Of a DNA stretch of 64,000 nucleotides, positions 44,681 to 54,388 are shown one piece after another. The notes beneath the pieces are model-generated. The model had not been told where the DNA came from. It searched no databases and saw nothing but the letters and a program-made list of their open reading frames with translations. The position numbers and the translations under genes were made by a program. Within the stretch, counting starts at the first letter, position 1; each line of letters begins with the position of its first letter. Source of the stretch: Bremerella volcania (GTDB taxonomy: Bacteria > Planctomycetota > Planctomycetia > Pirellulales > Pirellulaceae); contig NZ_CP036289.1 of NCBI RefSeq assembly GCF_007748115.1, forward strand, positions 5,766,001 through 5,830,000, given 5' to 3'.

Positions 44681-45727
44681 ATGAAGAATGGAATCTTCCT
44701 CGCGGCGTGCATGGCCATGGTTGGCCTCGTCAGCAGCAACAGCTTCGCCCAGGTCCAACCTGGCAACGGTCAACCACTGGGTCTGGCCCAGAATGGGCAA
44801 CAGGCCAATCCGCAACAGAATCTACAGCCAGGCATGGTTGCCGGCCAGGCCCAAGCAGGCCAAGGTCAGATGCCTGTTCCGTTCCAAGTGACTCCACAGG
44901 AACAGAAATACATCGACGACATCCTGCAGTTCTGGGAATTCCGCAGCAAGAAGGTCAATCATTACGAAGCCAACTTCGAACGCTGGGAATACGATTCGGT
45001 CTTCGGCCCGGCCGACGCGCATAAGACCTACAGCAAAGGCGTCATCAAGTACGAACAGCCAGACAAGGGCTTGTTCAAAGTCGAATCGATCCAGCACTAC
45101 ACGCCACCCAAGGAAGCCGGCAAGCCTGCGACCTACGAATTCCGCCCGGCCGAAGTCCTCGAGCATTGGGTTTGCGACGGTGCTTCGATCTTCGAGTTCG
45201 ACGTCGCCGCCAAGCAGTTGAAGGTTTGGCCTCTGCCGCCAGAGCAACAAGGGCAAGCGATCACCAATGGCCCGCTGCCGTTTCTGTTCGGAGCGAAGAA
45301 GGAAGAGATCAAGGACCGCTTCTATCTCCGCGTCTCCCCCTACCAAGGCAACAATCCCAACGAATATTGGCTGGAAGCCTGGCCGAAGCGTCCTGAGGAT
45401 GCGGCCGAGTACCGCTACATCGATATCCTGATCGATCGGGAAGAGTTCCTACCGTTTGCCATCTCGGTGTTCGATCGGAACTACAATCCCAATGCCACGC
45501 CGCCGAACATGCCCAACTTCTCGCGGACGGTCTATCAGTTCTCCGACCGTAAGACGTATGAAGCAGGAGGTCTGACGGCCGGCCTACAAGCAATGTTCAA
45601 GCGATCGTTCTTCCAGCCGCAACTGCCCAGCGGTTGGCAGCGAGTCGTCCAGCAGACGCCGGGTGCCCAGCAACCAGGGCAGGGGCCGGCCAACGCCGTT
45701 CGCCCCAATCAAGCGATACCTCGGTAG
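44681..45727 (+). CDS. Secreted TIGR03009-type planctomycete protein
   Basis: A 348-residue protein with a signal peptide (FLAACMAMVGLVSSNSFA), a Gln/Gly/Pro-rich stretch (about 25-75) and a beta-rich domain of LolA/LolB-like character: FRSKKVNHYEANFERWEYD, KGVIKYEQPDKGLFKVES, WVCDGASIFEFDVAAKQL and FYLRVSPYQGNNPNEYWLEA. I take it to be the planctomycete family TIGR03009, whose function is unknown; lipid or lipoprotein handling is a guess from the fold pattern. The Gln-rich tail is low complexity. Start 44681 begins the signal peptide. Confidence 0.7.
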   Translation: MKNGIFLAACMAMVGLVSSNSFAQVQPGNGQPLGLAQNGQQANPQQNLQPGMVAGQAQAGQGQMPVPFQVTPQEQKYIDDILQFWEFRSKKVNHYEANFERWEYDSVFGPADAHKTYSKGVIKYEQPDKGLFKVESIQHYTPPKEAGKPATYEFRPAEVLEHWVCDGASIFEFDVAAKQLKVWPLPPEQQGQAITNGPLPFLFGAKKEEIKDRFYLRVSPYQGNNPNEYWLEAWPKRPEDAAEYRYIDILIDREEFLPFAISVFDRNYNPNATPPNMPNFSRTVYQFSDRKTYEAGGLTAGLQAMFKRSFFQPQLPSGWQRVVQQTPGAQQPGQGPANAVRPNQAIPR

Positions 45728-45763
45728 CAGCTAGTTCGCCCAAATCGCCTTAATTCGCACAAT

Positions 45764-45808
45764 ATCCACCTTCTCGATTCCTTCATGAATTGGAAAGGTG
45801 GATTTTCT
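45764..45808 (+). terminator. Probable terminator after the TIGR03009 gene
   Basis: TCCACCTT (45765-45772) pairs with AAGGTGGA (45795-45802), with partial pairing continuing inward, and a T-rich tract follows. It separates this gene from the NfeD operon. Confidence 0.65.
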
Positions 45809-45830
45809 TTTGCCCCGTTTCGTCTCGCGC

Positions 45831-45836
45831 TATAAT
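45831..45836 (+). promoter_or_regulatory. Candidate -10 box for the nfeD-floA operon
   Basis: TATAAT lies 64 nt before the first NfeD start and just after the preceding terminator. The -35 region is weak (TTGCCC 15 nt upstream). Confidence 0.35.
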
Positions 45837-45899
45837 TCAGTTACTGAAGAATAGGAACGCTAATTCTAGCGCCCACTTCCTGCATAAATAGGTCCCCGG

Positions 45900-48098
45900 A
45901 TGTCGAAAGCTCGCGGTACCTGGATCTGGTGGGCAGAAGCTTTTCTGCTCCTGGCTCTGGTCATGATCTCTCCCTCGGCAGTGCTGTCTCAACAAGACGA
46001 ACTGGCCGCCAAGGGAGAGGACCAAGCACAACAAGGGGCGGCCCCCAAGCTCGCTGGCGTCCGCTTAAGGGTTCCGTTGCCGATTACGGGCACGGTGGAT
46101 ACCGACGTCAAGAAAAGCCTCCAGAAGCTCCTCTCACGGCTCACCGACAAGGATGAACGTCCGGTCGTCATTCTCGAACTGGAAGCCAATGCCGATGGCC
46201 AGTCGCGGGGCAGCGAATTTGAACGCAGCCTGGCGATTGCTCGCTTCCTGACTTCCAGAGAGGCGACTCGGCTCAAAACAGTCGCTTACCTGAAAGGCCC
46301 GATCGAAGGTCACGCGGTTCTTATTCCGCTGGCATGCGAACAGATAGTAATGCATCCCGATGCCCAGCTTGGCAACGCGGGAATCGATGAAGGCTCGATC
46401 TCCAATACGATGCGACATGCCTACGAAGAGATCGCCGGTTTTCGCAATGTCCTGCCACCTCAGCTGGCGCTGGGCATGCTCGACCCTGGGCTGGAAATCT
46501 ACCGTGTGAATGATCGTCGATTTGTCAACGGCGACGAGTACGCCCAGCTCAAGGCCGACGGCCAGGTCGCGACTTCCGAGAAACTGGTACCACGCGGGCA
46601 GATGGCACTCTTCACCGCCAACAAGCTGCGACAAGATCTGCAGCTGATAAGCCATGTGAGCGAGAATTACCGCCAACTGGCGGCGCTGCTGGAAATACCT
46701 GAGAACCAAATCACTCAAGATCTGGGGCTCAACCGTGACTGGAAAGCGGCTCGCTTTGTTATGGACGGCGAGATCTCCAATCGCATGGTTCAGCGAACTT
46801 CTCTTTCCATGCAAGATGCCGTAACGCGTGGCGTGAATTTCGCATTGATTGAGATCAAGTCACGCGGGGGTGACCCAGTCGCTTGCGAGAACATGGTCAA
46901 CTTCCTTCTCGGTTTGCCTGACACCGTCCACACGGTGGCCTTGGTCACCGAAGAGGCCTTGTCCAATGCTTCGCTGATTGCGATGGCCTGCGATGAAATC
47001 GCCGTTGCCCCGAATGCCAAACTGGGAGGCGAGGGGAGTTACCGCTACACCGAGCAAGGCCGAGCCGACCTCGAGAATTACCTCGCCAAGATTTCGGTCG
47101 AAGCGAACCGATCATGGTCTGTCTGGGGCGCCATGAACGACCCTGAATTGAAGGTCTTTCGATACCAGCGCGCTGGAACCACCCTCACGAAGTACCTTAG
47201 CGAGCGCGAAGCGACCGAACTTCCCGACCCCAACCAGTGGAAGCAAGGTCCGGAAATCACGCAGGCCGGCATGCCGCTGCAATTGACCGGCACCCAGGCA
47301 CTCGACTGGGGCGTGGCCGACGCGAACGCAACCAGCGTGTCGGATGTGACCCGGCGGTATGGACTGCCGGACGAGTTGGAAATCCCCAAACAGAACTGGG
47401 CGCATCAGTTCATCGAGATCTTGGCGAAACCTGGCCTCGCCATGTTCTGTTTGTTTATCGGCGTGATCGCTTTGATTAGCGAGTTCAAAGCGCCTGGCGT
47501 GGGCATTCCGGGCTTCGTGGCCGTGATGTGCTTTGGACTCTTCTTCTGGAGCCGCTTCCTCAACGGTACCGCCGGCTGGTTGGAAGCGATGCTGATAGTC
47601 GGAGGCCTCTTCTTCATCCTGCTGGAACTTCTCGTGCTGCCAGGCTTCGGCATCTTTGGCTTGGGTGGTGGTGCGATGTTCATCGCCGGGATCGTTCTGG
47701 CCATGCAGACTTTTATCTGGCCGACAACCGATTACGAACTCGACCAGGTCCCTTACTCGTTGGGTACGATTCTGGTCTTATTTTCGGGGATGATCGCCGC
47801 GGCCTTCTTTGCGAAGCATGTGCTGCCGAGGACGCCGTTCTTGAATCAAACGATGCTCGACGCCCCGGATGACGAAACGATGGAAGAAATCCGCCGCCGG
47901 GAAACGATCGTTGATCTGACCCATCTGGTCGGCAACACGGGCGTGGCCCTCACGCCACTTCGCCCCAGCGGCAAAGCGAAAATCGGACATGAAATCGTGA
48001 GCGTCACATCCGACGGTGATATGATTGAACAAGGGGATAAAATTGTCGTCGTTCAAGTACGCGGCAACTATGCCATTGTTCGCTCGGAATCGCAATGA
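45900..48098 (+). CDS. NfeD1b-type membrane protein with two ClpP/crotonase-like domains
   Basis: A 732-residue protein with a signal peptide or anchor (about 10-30). Two ClpP/enoyl-hydratase-like repeats follow: the first (about 60-270) has GHAVLIPLACEQIVMHPDAQLG, the second (about 290-480) SNASLIAMACDEIAVAPNAKLG; only the second keeps a Ser where NfeD-type serine proteases have the nucleophile. About 510-650 hold the transmembrane segments (LAMFCLFIGVIALISEF and others), and the C-terminal 80 residues form the NfeD OB-fold (GNTGVALTPLRPSGKAKI). Such proteins pair with flotillins or stomatins. First gene of a four-gene operon. Confidence 0.85.
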   Translation: MSKARGTWIWWAEAFLLLALVMISPSAVLSQQDELAAKGEDQAQQGAAPKLAGVRLRVPLPITGTVDTDVKKSLQKLLSRLTDKDERPVVILELEANADGQSRGSEFERSLAIARFLTSREATRLKTVAYLKGPIEGHAVLIPLACEQIVMHPDAQLGNAGIDEGSISNTMRHAYEEIAGFRNVLPPQLALGMLDPGLEIYRVNDRRFVNGDEYAQLKADGQVATSEKLVPRGQMALFTANKLRQDLQLISHVSENYRQLAALLEIPENQITQDLGLNRDWKAARFVMDGEISNRMVQRTSLSMQDAVTRGVNFALIEIKSRGGDPVACENMVNFLLGLPDTVHTVALVTEEALSNASLIAMACDEIAVAPNAKLGGEGSYRYTEQGRADLENYLAKISVEANRSWSVWGAMNDPELKVFRYQRAGTTLTKYLSEREATELPDPNQWKQGPEITQAGMPLQLTGTQALDWGVADANATSVSDVTRRYGLPDELEIPKQNWAHQFIEILAKPGLAMFCLFIGVIALISEFKAPGVGIPGFVAVMCFGLFFWSRFLNGTAGWLEAMLIVGGLFFILLELLVLPGFGIFGLGGGAMFIAGIVLAMQTFIWPTTDYELDQVPYSLGTILVLFSGMIAAAFFAKHVLPRTPFLNQTMLDAPDDETMEEIRRRETIVDLTHLVGNTGVALTPLRPSGKAKIGHEIVSVTSDGDMIEQGDKIVVVQVRGNYAIVRSESQ

Positions 48099-48138
48099 TT
48101 TGTTCGCCTGACATCCGAGCTCCTGCGAGGGATTGTTT

Positions 48139-48720
48139 ATGTCACCGATAACCATCGCCCTGATTCTGCTCCTCTCGGGATTGGCGTTTATCGTCCTCGA
48201 GATGTTCATTCCCTCGGGGGGCGTCCTGGGATTTATCGCCGCCGTGCTGTTAGTGGCGGCGGTCGTTTATGCCTACCTGAAGTGTGACATCGCAGTCGGC
48301 ACCGCATTCCTCGCGGCCGCGGTAATAACCGTTCCAATAATGATTGGGATCGCGATACGTGTTTGGCCCCATACCCCGTTGGGGCGTATGATCTTGCTCG
48401 ATTCGGCCACGGAAGAATACGTCGACTCCCACGCAAGTTCCGGCCATACCGAACTGGTCGGCCGCCGAGGAATCGCTCGCAGCAATCTGCTTCCCAGTGG
48501 GGTCGCCGAGATCGACGGCAATCGCTGGGACGTGATTATCGTGGGACCAGCAGCGGATCGCGGGGATTTGATTGAAGTTGTGGAAGTCGAAGGGAATCGA
48601 GTTCTCGTCGCTCGCGTCGACGAATCCGAGGAGGCTCCCTCCCCGGCCACTGAGGATGCAGCAGCGGAATCGCTGACCAGCCGTAACGACGAAATCTTTG
48701 AAGATGACCCCTTTGCTTGA
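48139..48720 (+). CDS. Short NfeD-family membrane protein
   Basis: About 193 residues: two or three helices (ALILLLSGLAFIVLEMFIPS, GFIAAVLLVAAVVYAYL, FLAAAVITVPIMIGIAIRV) followed by an OB-fold NfeD domain (GRRGIARSNLLPSGVAEIDG, then VVEVEGNRVLVARV) and an acidic tail. ATG at 48139 has GAGGG at 7-8 nt and is better than the TTG two codons up. It sits between the long NfeD and the flotillin, 40 nt after the former. Confidence 0.85.
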   Translation: MSPITIALILLLSGLAFIVLEMFIPSGGVLGFIAAVLLVAAVVYAYLKCDIAVGTAFLAAAVITVPIMIGIAIRVWPHTPLGRMILLDSATEEYVDSHASSGHTELVGRRGIARSNLLPSGVAEIDGNRWDVIIVGPAADRGDLIEVVEVEGNRVLVARVDESEEAPSPATEDAAAESLTSRNDEIFEDDPFA

Positions 48721-48790
48721 CTTTCGCGGTCAGAATGGCATAACTGGTGGCTGAATCAATACCCATGCCGTCGCGGTAAAAGAACACCCC

Positions 48791-49852
48791 ATGCAAAACA
48801 TTGTTGAAATTTCTCTGCTTGCCGACTGGTGGACGAACCTGGTGATCATCGGCATGCTGGCCGCCGCGCTGGTCATGTTGATCATTATTGGGATCTTCGC
48901 GTTTTACTTCCGCCTCTGGATTCAATCGATCTGGACCGGGGCCGGAATCACGATCTTCGACTTGCTTGGCATGTCGTTTCGAAACGTGAACGCCAAGATG
49001 ATCGTCCGCGGGAAGATCATGGCCGTTCAGGCCGGGCTCGGTGATTCGTCTGGGATCACCACCAAAGCACTCGAAGCGCACTACTTGGCCGGCGGCAATG
49101 TGCCTCAGGTCATCAAAGCGATGATCGCGGCCAACAAAGCGAAGACCATTCAATTGACGTTCCGCGAAGCCACCGCCATCGACCTGGCCGGCCGCGATGT
49201 GCTGGAAGCCGTTCAAACGAGCGTCTATCCCAAGGTGATCGACTGCCCCCCACGCAATGCCAAACGAACCTCGCTCGACGCAATGGCCAAGAATGGCATC
49301 CAGCTGAAAGTGAAAGCGCGCGTCACGGTGCGAGCCAACCTGCAGCGGCTGATTGGTGGTGCCACCGAAGAAACGATCATCGGGCGTGTCGGGGAAGGTA
49401 TCGTTAGCGCGATCGGCTCGGCCGAATTCCACTCGGACGTGCTCGAAAACCCCGACCTGATTTCCAAGGCGGTGCTGTCACGCCGCTTGGATGCCAACAC
49501 CGCATTCGAGATTGTTTCGATCGATATCGCCGACATCGATGTGGGAGAAAACATTGGCGCTCGGCTGCAAGCCGATCAAGCAGAAGCAGACACGCAAGTT
49601 GCTCGGGCACGTGCTGAAGGTCGCCGTGCGATGGCCGTGGCCGAAGAACGGGAAAACCTGGCCGAAATCGAGAATGCTCGTTCGGCTGTCGTCGATGCCG
49701 AATCGGAAGTTCCCAAGGCTATTTCCGAAGCCTTTCGCAACGGTCGTTTGAGCATCATGGACTACTACTCGCTACGAAACGTGCAGGCCGATACCGACAT
49801 GCGGAAGTCGATCGCTCTTTCCAGCAGTACTGGCACCACATCGAATAAGTAA
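48791..49852 (+). CDS. floA: Flotillin-like protein FloA
   Basis: A 353-residue SPFH-type protein matching FloA/YqfA: a hairpin membrane anchor (about 17-45, [20 protein letters not shown]), an SPFH domain ([57 protein letters not shown]) and a Glu/Ala-rich coiled coil ([19 protein letters not shown]). Flotillins organise membrane microdomains and act with NfeD proteins. Gap to nfeD is 70 nt. Confidence 0.95.
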   Translation: MQNIVEISLLADWWTNLVIIGMLAAALVMLIIIGIFAFYFRLWIQSIWTGAGITIFDLLGMSFRNVNAKMIVRGKIMAVQAGLGDSSGITTKALEAHYLAGGNVPQVIKAMIAANKAKTIQLTFREATAIDLAGRDVLEAVQTSVYPKVIDCPPRNAKRTSLDAMAKNGIQLKVKARVTVRANLQRLIGGATEETIIGRVGEGIVSAIGSAEFHSDVLENPDLISKAVLSRRLDANTAFEIVSIDIADIDVGENIGARLQADQAEADTQVARARAEGRRAMAVAEERENLAEIENARSAVVDAESEVPKAISEAFRNGRLSIMDYYSLRNVQADTDMRKSIALSSSTGTTSNK

Positions 49853-49876
49853 GCCCCATCAACTGGGACATCATTT

Positions 49877-50446
49877 GTGGGAATTTGGAACCTACTAGCC
49901 GACGTCGATGCCGTTGAACTGCTGATCCGTATCGGCGTCGTGGTAATCTTTATGGTCGGTCCCTATTTGCTTCAATTGTTAGGAGGGAAAGCCGTGCAAG
50001 ACGATCGCGGACAACGTCGCAGGCGAGAACCTCAATCCGACCTGGAACGAGAGATCCAAGATTTTCTCGAACAAAGCCGAGGAGGTGGAAACGCCTCCTC
50101 ATCGCGGGTACCGGCTCAGTCGGTTGAGGACCATCATGACGAAGAGTTTGTCGAAGCGGAGCCAGCTCATGAGACGCTTCGAGATCATCATCTCGAATCG
50201 CAGATTGATGTCGCTCACCCGGAAGCCAATAAGCCCGTAGAACGCCAGCCTTACGCCATCGAGGCGATGGTCCACCAGGAACATCAGTACGAAGAATCCG
50301 AGTCCTATAACTACGACTCGGACTCTTCCCAATCATCGCCAAACGCTGGGGCCGCAATCGCTGCCATGTTCCGCGATCCCACTCAGGTACGCAACGCGTT
50401 CATCCTAGGCGAAATCATGTCCCGCCCACAGATCCCTCGCCGGTAA
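49877..50446 (+). CDS. Small membrane-anchored acidic protein at the end of the flotillin operon
   Basis: A 189-residue protein: one N-terminal helix (VELLIRIGVVVIFMVGPYLLQLL), then a hydrophilic, probably disordered tail rich in Glu, Gln, Ser and His, ending in a short hydrophobic stretch (NAGAAIAAMFRDPTQVRNAFILG). No family recognised. GTG start, 24 nt after floA. Position suggests a partner of FloA/NfeD. Confidence 0.6.
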   Translation: MGIWNLLADVDAVELLIRIGVVVIFMVGPYLLQLLGGKAVQDDRGQRRRREPQSDLEREIQDFLEQSRGGGNASSSRVPAQSVEDHHDEEFVEAEPAHETLRDHHLESQIDVAHPEANKPVERQPYAIEAMVHQEHQYEESESYNYDSDSSQSSPNAGAAIAAMFRDPTQVRNAFILGEIMSRPQIPRR

Positions 50447-50460
50447 TGCCATTCGAATTC

Positions 50461-50487
50461 AACCGATCTTCTGCGATCGGCTTTTCT
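50461..50487 (+). terminator. Terminator of the nfeD-floA operon
   Basis: CCGATC (50463-50468) and GATCGG (50475-50480) form a short stem with a 6-nt loop followed by CTTTTCT, 15 nt after the last stop. Confidence 0.6.
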
Positions 50488-50667
50488 AGTTGTATTGATT
50501 ATGCGGCCTGCTTTTGATTTCTGATCCGCAGCCAGGGGAGTCAGAAATTTTGTCGCTTGAGACTGCCCAAGTGCGAATTAATCTGGATCGAGTAGGTATC
50601 ATCGGCCTTCGCTGTCGGCGCTGCTACGAATGGCCATCGCAAATCACATCATCGAACCGGCAGTTCC

Positions 50668-51402
50668 ATGGTTTCCAGTCCTATTTCCTTCCATACCGTC
50701 GACGCCTTTCCTGCCTGGAAACGTGCGGAGACTCGGCTTCGTGAACTGATCGAGACCTATCAGCCTCAATCGATTCTGGAAATCGGTTCGGGCGCCAACC
50801 CGACGTTGCCGGTTGAGTTCGTGCGTTCGGCCTCGTTCACCTACACGACCAACGACATCAGTGCCGAGGAACTCTCGAAAGCCGACGAGGCGTACGAGAC
50901 GCTGCAGCTTGACGCCTGCCGAGAAGAAATCCCGCTTAGCGTCCATGGTGCTTTCGACCTTATCTACAGCCGGATGGTGAACGAACACGTTCAGAATGGA
51001 AAGCAGTACTACGAGAACATCTACTCGATGCTCAAGCCAGGCGGAGTGACCGCCCACTGTTTCTCGACCCTGTACGCCTTGCCATTTCTGGTGAACTGGC
51101 TGATGCCGGAATTCGTCAGCGAACGCATCCTGGCGATCATGGAACCTCGTGATAAACACCAACACGACAAGTTCCGCGCCTATTACAGTTGGAGTCGCGG
51201 TCCTTCGATGAGCATGGTTCGGCGTTTCGAATCACTGGGTTACCGCGTTCTCCGGTACGATGGCTTCTTCGGTCACAGCTACTACCGAAAGCGACTTCCT
51301 TGGATCGATTCGCTTGAAAAGACCAAGGCCCGGCTTCTCAGCAAGTATCCCATTTCGGCACTCACCAGCTACGCGTTTCTTGTACTGCAGAAACCCGAGT
51401 AG
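50668..51402 (+). CDS. Class I SAM-dependent methyltransferase
   Basis: A 244-residue methyltransferase-fold protein. SAM motif I reads ILEIGSGANPTLP, the post-I region TTNDISAEEL, and FDLIYSRMVNEHV plus MLKPGGVTAHCFS are typical of the methyltransferase_11 type. The C-terminal half (about 160-240) is rich in aromatic and basic residues. Substrate unknown; it stands alone between the flotillin operon and the reductase gene. Confidence 0.75.
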   Translation: MVSSPISFHTVDAFPAWKRAETRLRELIETYQPQSILEIGSGANPTLPVEFVRSASFTYTTNDISAEELSKADEAYETLQLDACREEIPLSVHGAFDLIYSRMVNEHVQNGKQYYENIYSMLKPGGVTAHCFSTLYALPFLVNWLMPEFVSERILAIMEPRDKHQHDKFRAYYSWSRGPSMSMVRRFESLGYRVLRYDGFFGHSYYRKRLPWIDSLEKTKARLLSKYPISALTSYAFLVLQKPE

Positions 51403-51534
51403 CGACCTCGAATTGTGCCGTACCGCTCCGATGCGTGCGGTTGCCGCCTCTGGGGCTAAAGGGACTCGGCATGCTGTGTTACAATTCTCGTTGCACTGCA
51501 TTGCTTCATCCCTCCAGCAGGTAAGGCCTCTACC

Positions 51535-52452
51535 ATGCCAAGCATTGAGATTGTTCCGGGAAAAACCAAGATCGGCTGGATCGGCACCGGCGTCATGGGT
51601 GCCAGCATGTGCGGTCATCTGATCGACAAAGGCTTCTCGTCAACCGTCTACAATCGCACTAAGGAGAAAGCCGCCGGGCTGCTCGCCAAAGGTGCGCAGT
51701 GGGCCGATATACCTAAGCAAGTAGCGGAAGCGAGTGACGTGGTATTCACGATCGTTGGTTTTCCGGCGGATGTGCGTGACGTCATTCTCGGAGACGATGG
51801 CGTCCTGGCTGGCAGCAAGCCTGGTAATATCATCGTCGACATGACGACCAGTGAGCCGACCCTGGCCATTGAGATTGCCGAAACGGCCAAAGCGAAGGGC
51901 GTTTACAGTGTCGACGCGCCCGTCTCCGGTGGTGACATCGGTGCGAAGGAGGCTCGACTTTCGATCATGATCGGAGGAGAAGAGGAAGTCGTTACCGCGC
52001 TAGAGCCCTGCTGGGAAGCAATGGGCAAGACGATCGTTCGCCAAGGCGGGCCTGGGGCAGGGCAGCATACCAAGATGGTAAACCAAACGCTGATCGCCAC
52101 CGGCATGATTGGCGTCTGCGAAGCGCTACTGTACGGCTATAAGGCGGGCCTCGATTTAGAAACGGTTCTGCAAAGCGTCGGCTCCGGTGCGGCCGGCAGT
52201 TGGTCACTGACCAATCTCGGTCCGCGTATCATCGATAACAACTTCGATCCAGGCTTCTTCGTCGAACACTTCATCAAAGACATGGGGATCGCTCTTTCCG
52301 AAGCCCGCAAGATGGGAATCGCACTACCAGGCTTGGCTCTCGCCGAGCAGCTTTACCAGGCCGTGAAAGCCCAGGGGCATGGTCGACTCGGTACGCATGC
52401 GTTGGAGTTGGCACTATGCCAACTGAACGACATCGATTGGAAAAACCGCTGA
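51535..52452 (+). CDS. 3-hydroxyisobutyrate dehydrogenase / tartronate semialdehyde reductase family
   Basis: A 305-residue NAD(P)-dependent beta-hydroxyacid dehydrogenase. The Rossmann motif is [17 protein letters not shown], the substrate loop [15 protein letters not shown], the catalytic Lys in [11 protein letters not shown] and the C-terminal [14 protein letters not shown]. The family includes 3-hydroxyisobutyrate, 6-phosphogluconate-like and tartronate-semialdehyde enzymes; which substrate it uses is not decidable here. Confidence 0.9.
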   Translation: MPSIEIVPGKTKIGWIGTGVMGASMCGHLIDKGFSSTVYNRTKEKAAGLLAKGAQWADIPKQVAEASDVVFTIVGFPADVRDVILGDDGVLAGSKPGNIIVDMTTSEPTLAIEIAETAKAKGVYSVDAPVSGGDIGAKEARLSIMIGGEEEVVTALEPCWEAMGKTIVRQGGPGAGQHTKMVNQTLIATGMIGVCEALLYGYKAGLDLETVLQSVGSGAAGSWSLTNLGPRIIDNNFDPGFFVEHFIKDMGIALSEARKMGIALPGLALAEQLYQAVKAQGHGRLGTHALELALCQLNDIDWKNR

Positions 52453-52601
52453 CCCTGCGACTTTAACGGTTATAAGGCCAGCCCCGGCCAAAAACGTTGT
52501 CTTTTCGCAACCGTTGCGTTTTGACAACGCTCGTCTGGAGGGAATGCTTGAGTACACGATGGACTGTACGCACCGGCGAAACGCAAACAGGGGGCAGGAT
52601 A

Positions 52602-53030
52602 ATGATTGCGGATGCCATTCCTCAAATGGAAGAACTCACCGACTTTCAGCTGCGCGGTGAGGTTCTCATTTGCGATGATGAGCCAGATATATGTGAGGCT
52701 TTAGCTCACTTCGTCAAGAAGCGAGGCTTCGAGCCAATCGTTACCCATCAGGGAAGCGAATGCGTCCGACTCGCTTTCCAAGAGCGGCCAATGGCCATTC
52801 TTCTGGATGTGAATCTTCCCGATTCCAATGGGCTGGATGTTTGCTCGCAATTGACCGATGCGGAGCAGACAAGCGAGATTCCGATCATCATCCTTAGCGC
52901 CAACGGCTGCGAAGATACGGTCCGTCAGATTCGCCGTAGCGGAGCACGGTTCTACGTGCGCAAACCGTACGATCCCAACACGGTCGTCGCGATCCTGGAA
53001 AAGGCCGTCAACGACGCACAGGCCTGGTAG
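52602..53030 (+). CDS. Stand-alone response regulator receiver protein
   Basis: A 142-residue CheY-like domain: acidic pocket in LICDDEPDI, phosphoacceptor Asp in AILLDVNLPDSNG, conserved Ser in IIILSANG and Lys in FYVRKPYDP. It has no output domain. AGGAT before ATG 52602 supports this start over the longer frame from 52497. No histidine kinase is adjacent, so it is an orphan that probably works by protein-protein contact. Confidence 0.88.
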   Translation: MIADAIPQMEELTDFQLRGEVLICDDEPDICEALAHFVKKRGFEPIVTHQGSECVRLAFQERPMAILLDVNLPDSNGLDVCSQLTDAEQTSEIPIIILSANGCEDTVRQIRRSGARFYVRKPYDPNTVVAILEKAVNDAQAW

Positions 53031-53035
53031 CCTGA

Positions 53036-54322
53036 TCAGTCCTCGAGGCTGATGCACACCAACTCATTATCGCTGCGAGCAATCACGCACTGCTCGGCGA
53101 ATGCTGGGTGGGACCAGCACACACCGTCGCGGCGCGAGAGCTGGTCACGTGTCGGATCAAGGATCTTCGTCCGGTCGATTTCGTCAAAACCCTCAGGCGA
53201 CAGCCGGGCAATGATCAGTTCCCCCCGCTCGTTGAACATGAAGTATCGATCCCCATGTTTTACAAAGTGGATCGTGCTCCAGCGTGCCTTAGGCACGGCC
53301 GTTTGATCCTCCCAGACGCGGTCGCCGTTTGACGCATCGAGACAACGAAACTGACCGTAGCTATCCACGCCGTAAATGTAGTCTCCCTCGAAGACCGGCG
53401 TGCTGATGATGGAATGGAGTCCGTCGGTATCGTTTTCCGAGCGCCCCACGCGATGCCAGAGAACCTCGTATCCCAACTCGTCTGGTTTGATTCTGAGCAT
53501 CAGCGCCCCATCGTAGAAAGAAGTGAGAAACACGCGATCGCCGTGAATAACTGGTGTCGCGACACCGATCGGCATATTGCGAGGCGCCCAAGGATATCGC
53601 CAACGAACGTCACCATCTTTAGGATCGAGTGCGGCAACACTGTCGCCGGTCCAGACCAGCACGGTGGGACGCCCCGCTTGCTCGATCATGATGGGGGAAG
53701 AGTAACATGCGCGATCGTTCAACGCCCGCCACTCTTCTTCACCACTCTCTTTATCCAGTGCAATCACGCAGGCACCATCGGCCCCACCTATCTGCAAAAT
53801 CAACAGGTCACGCCATACCAGGGGAGCTGCCGCGATTCCCCAATTGGGCATCCGAATCTTGTAGTCTTTTTGAAGATCTCGCGACCAGATTTTGTCCCCG
53901 GTGATCGCATCCAAACAGTGCAGATGCCCCATCGCTCCTAAGGTGTAGACATTCGAATCATCGACCAACGGACAGGCCCGAGGGCCGGCCGTATAGCCGA
54001 TGTTGGAATAGGGACACGCATATTCAAAGCTCCACAACTTCCTCCCGTTGGCCAAGTCGACGCAGTGGACGCGTTCCTTCTGCTCAGGCTCGACGATGCG
54101 ATCGGTCACATAGACATAACCATCGGCAACCACAGGCCCGCTATAGCCAGCGCCGATGGGAACGGTCCACTCGCGGCGGAGACCCTCCTCCGGGAATTCA
54201 CGCAAGATGCCTCGTTCTCGCCAAACGCCATCGCGATTCGGTCCCCGCCACTGCGGCCAGTCATCGGCCAGGGTGGTCGTGCAGATCGAGAGAAGGATCC
54301 CAACGCAGGCAAGTCGTCGCAT
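53036..54322 (-). CDS. Secreted PQQ-like beta-propeller protein
   Basis: A 428-residue protein with a signal peptide (RLACVGILLSICTTTLA) followed by DDWPQWRGPNRDGVW, the classic opening of planctomycete PQQ-binding-like propellers. About seven blades are visible with motifs such as VHCVDLANGRKLWSFEY, LDAITGDKIWSRDL, VVALDPKDGDVRWRY-like and LDASNGDRVWED. It has no enzymatic domain. Periplasmic; function unknown, possibly assembly or binding. Start 54322 chosen at the signal peptide. Confidence 0.85.
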   Translation of the reverse strand: MRRLACVGILLSICTTTLADDWPQWRGPNRDGVWRERGILREFPEEGLRREWTVPIGAGYSGPVVADGYVYVTDRIVEPEQKERVHCVDLANGRKLWSFEYACPYSNIGYTAGPRACPLVDDSNVYTLGAMGHLHCLDAITGDKIWSRDLQKDYKIRMPNWGIAAAPLVWRDLLILQIGGADGACVIALDKESGEEEWRALNDRACYSSPIMIEQAGRPTVLVWTGDSVAALDPKDGDVRWRYPWAPRNMPIGVATPVIHGDRVFLTSFYDGALMLRIKPDELGYEVLWHRVGRSENDTDGLHSIISTPVFEGDYIYGVDSYGQFRCLDASNGDRVWEDQTAVPKARWSTIHFVKHGDRYFMFNERGELIIARLSPEGFDEIDRTKILDPTRDQLSRRDGVCWSHPAFAEQCVIARSDNELVCISLED

Positions 54323-54388
54323 GCTTTCACTCCCAGGCAAACATGAGATAGGCAACTGCCAGCAGCCTGAAGCATCGCCAGGATAAAA

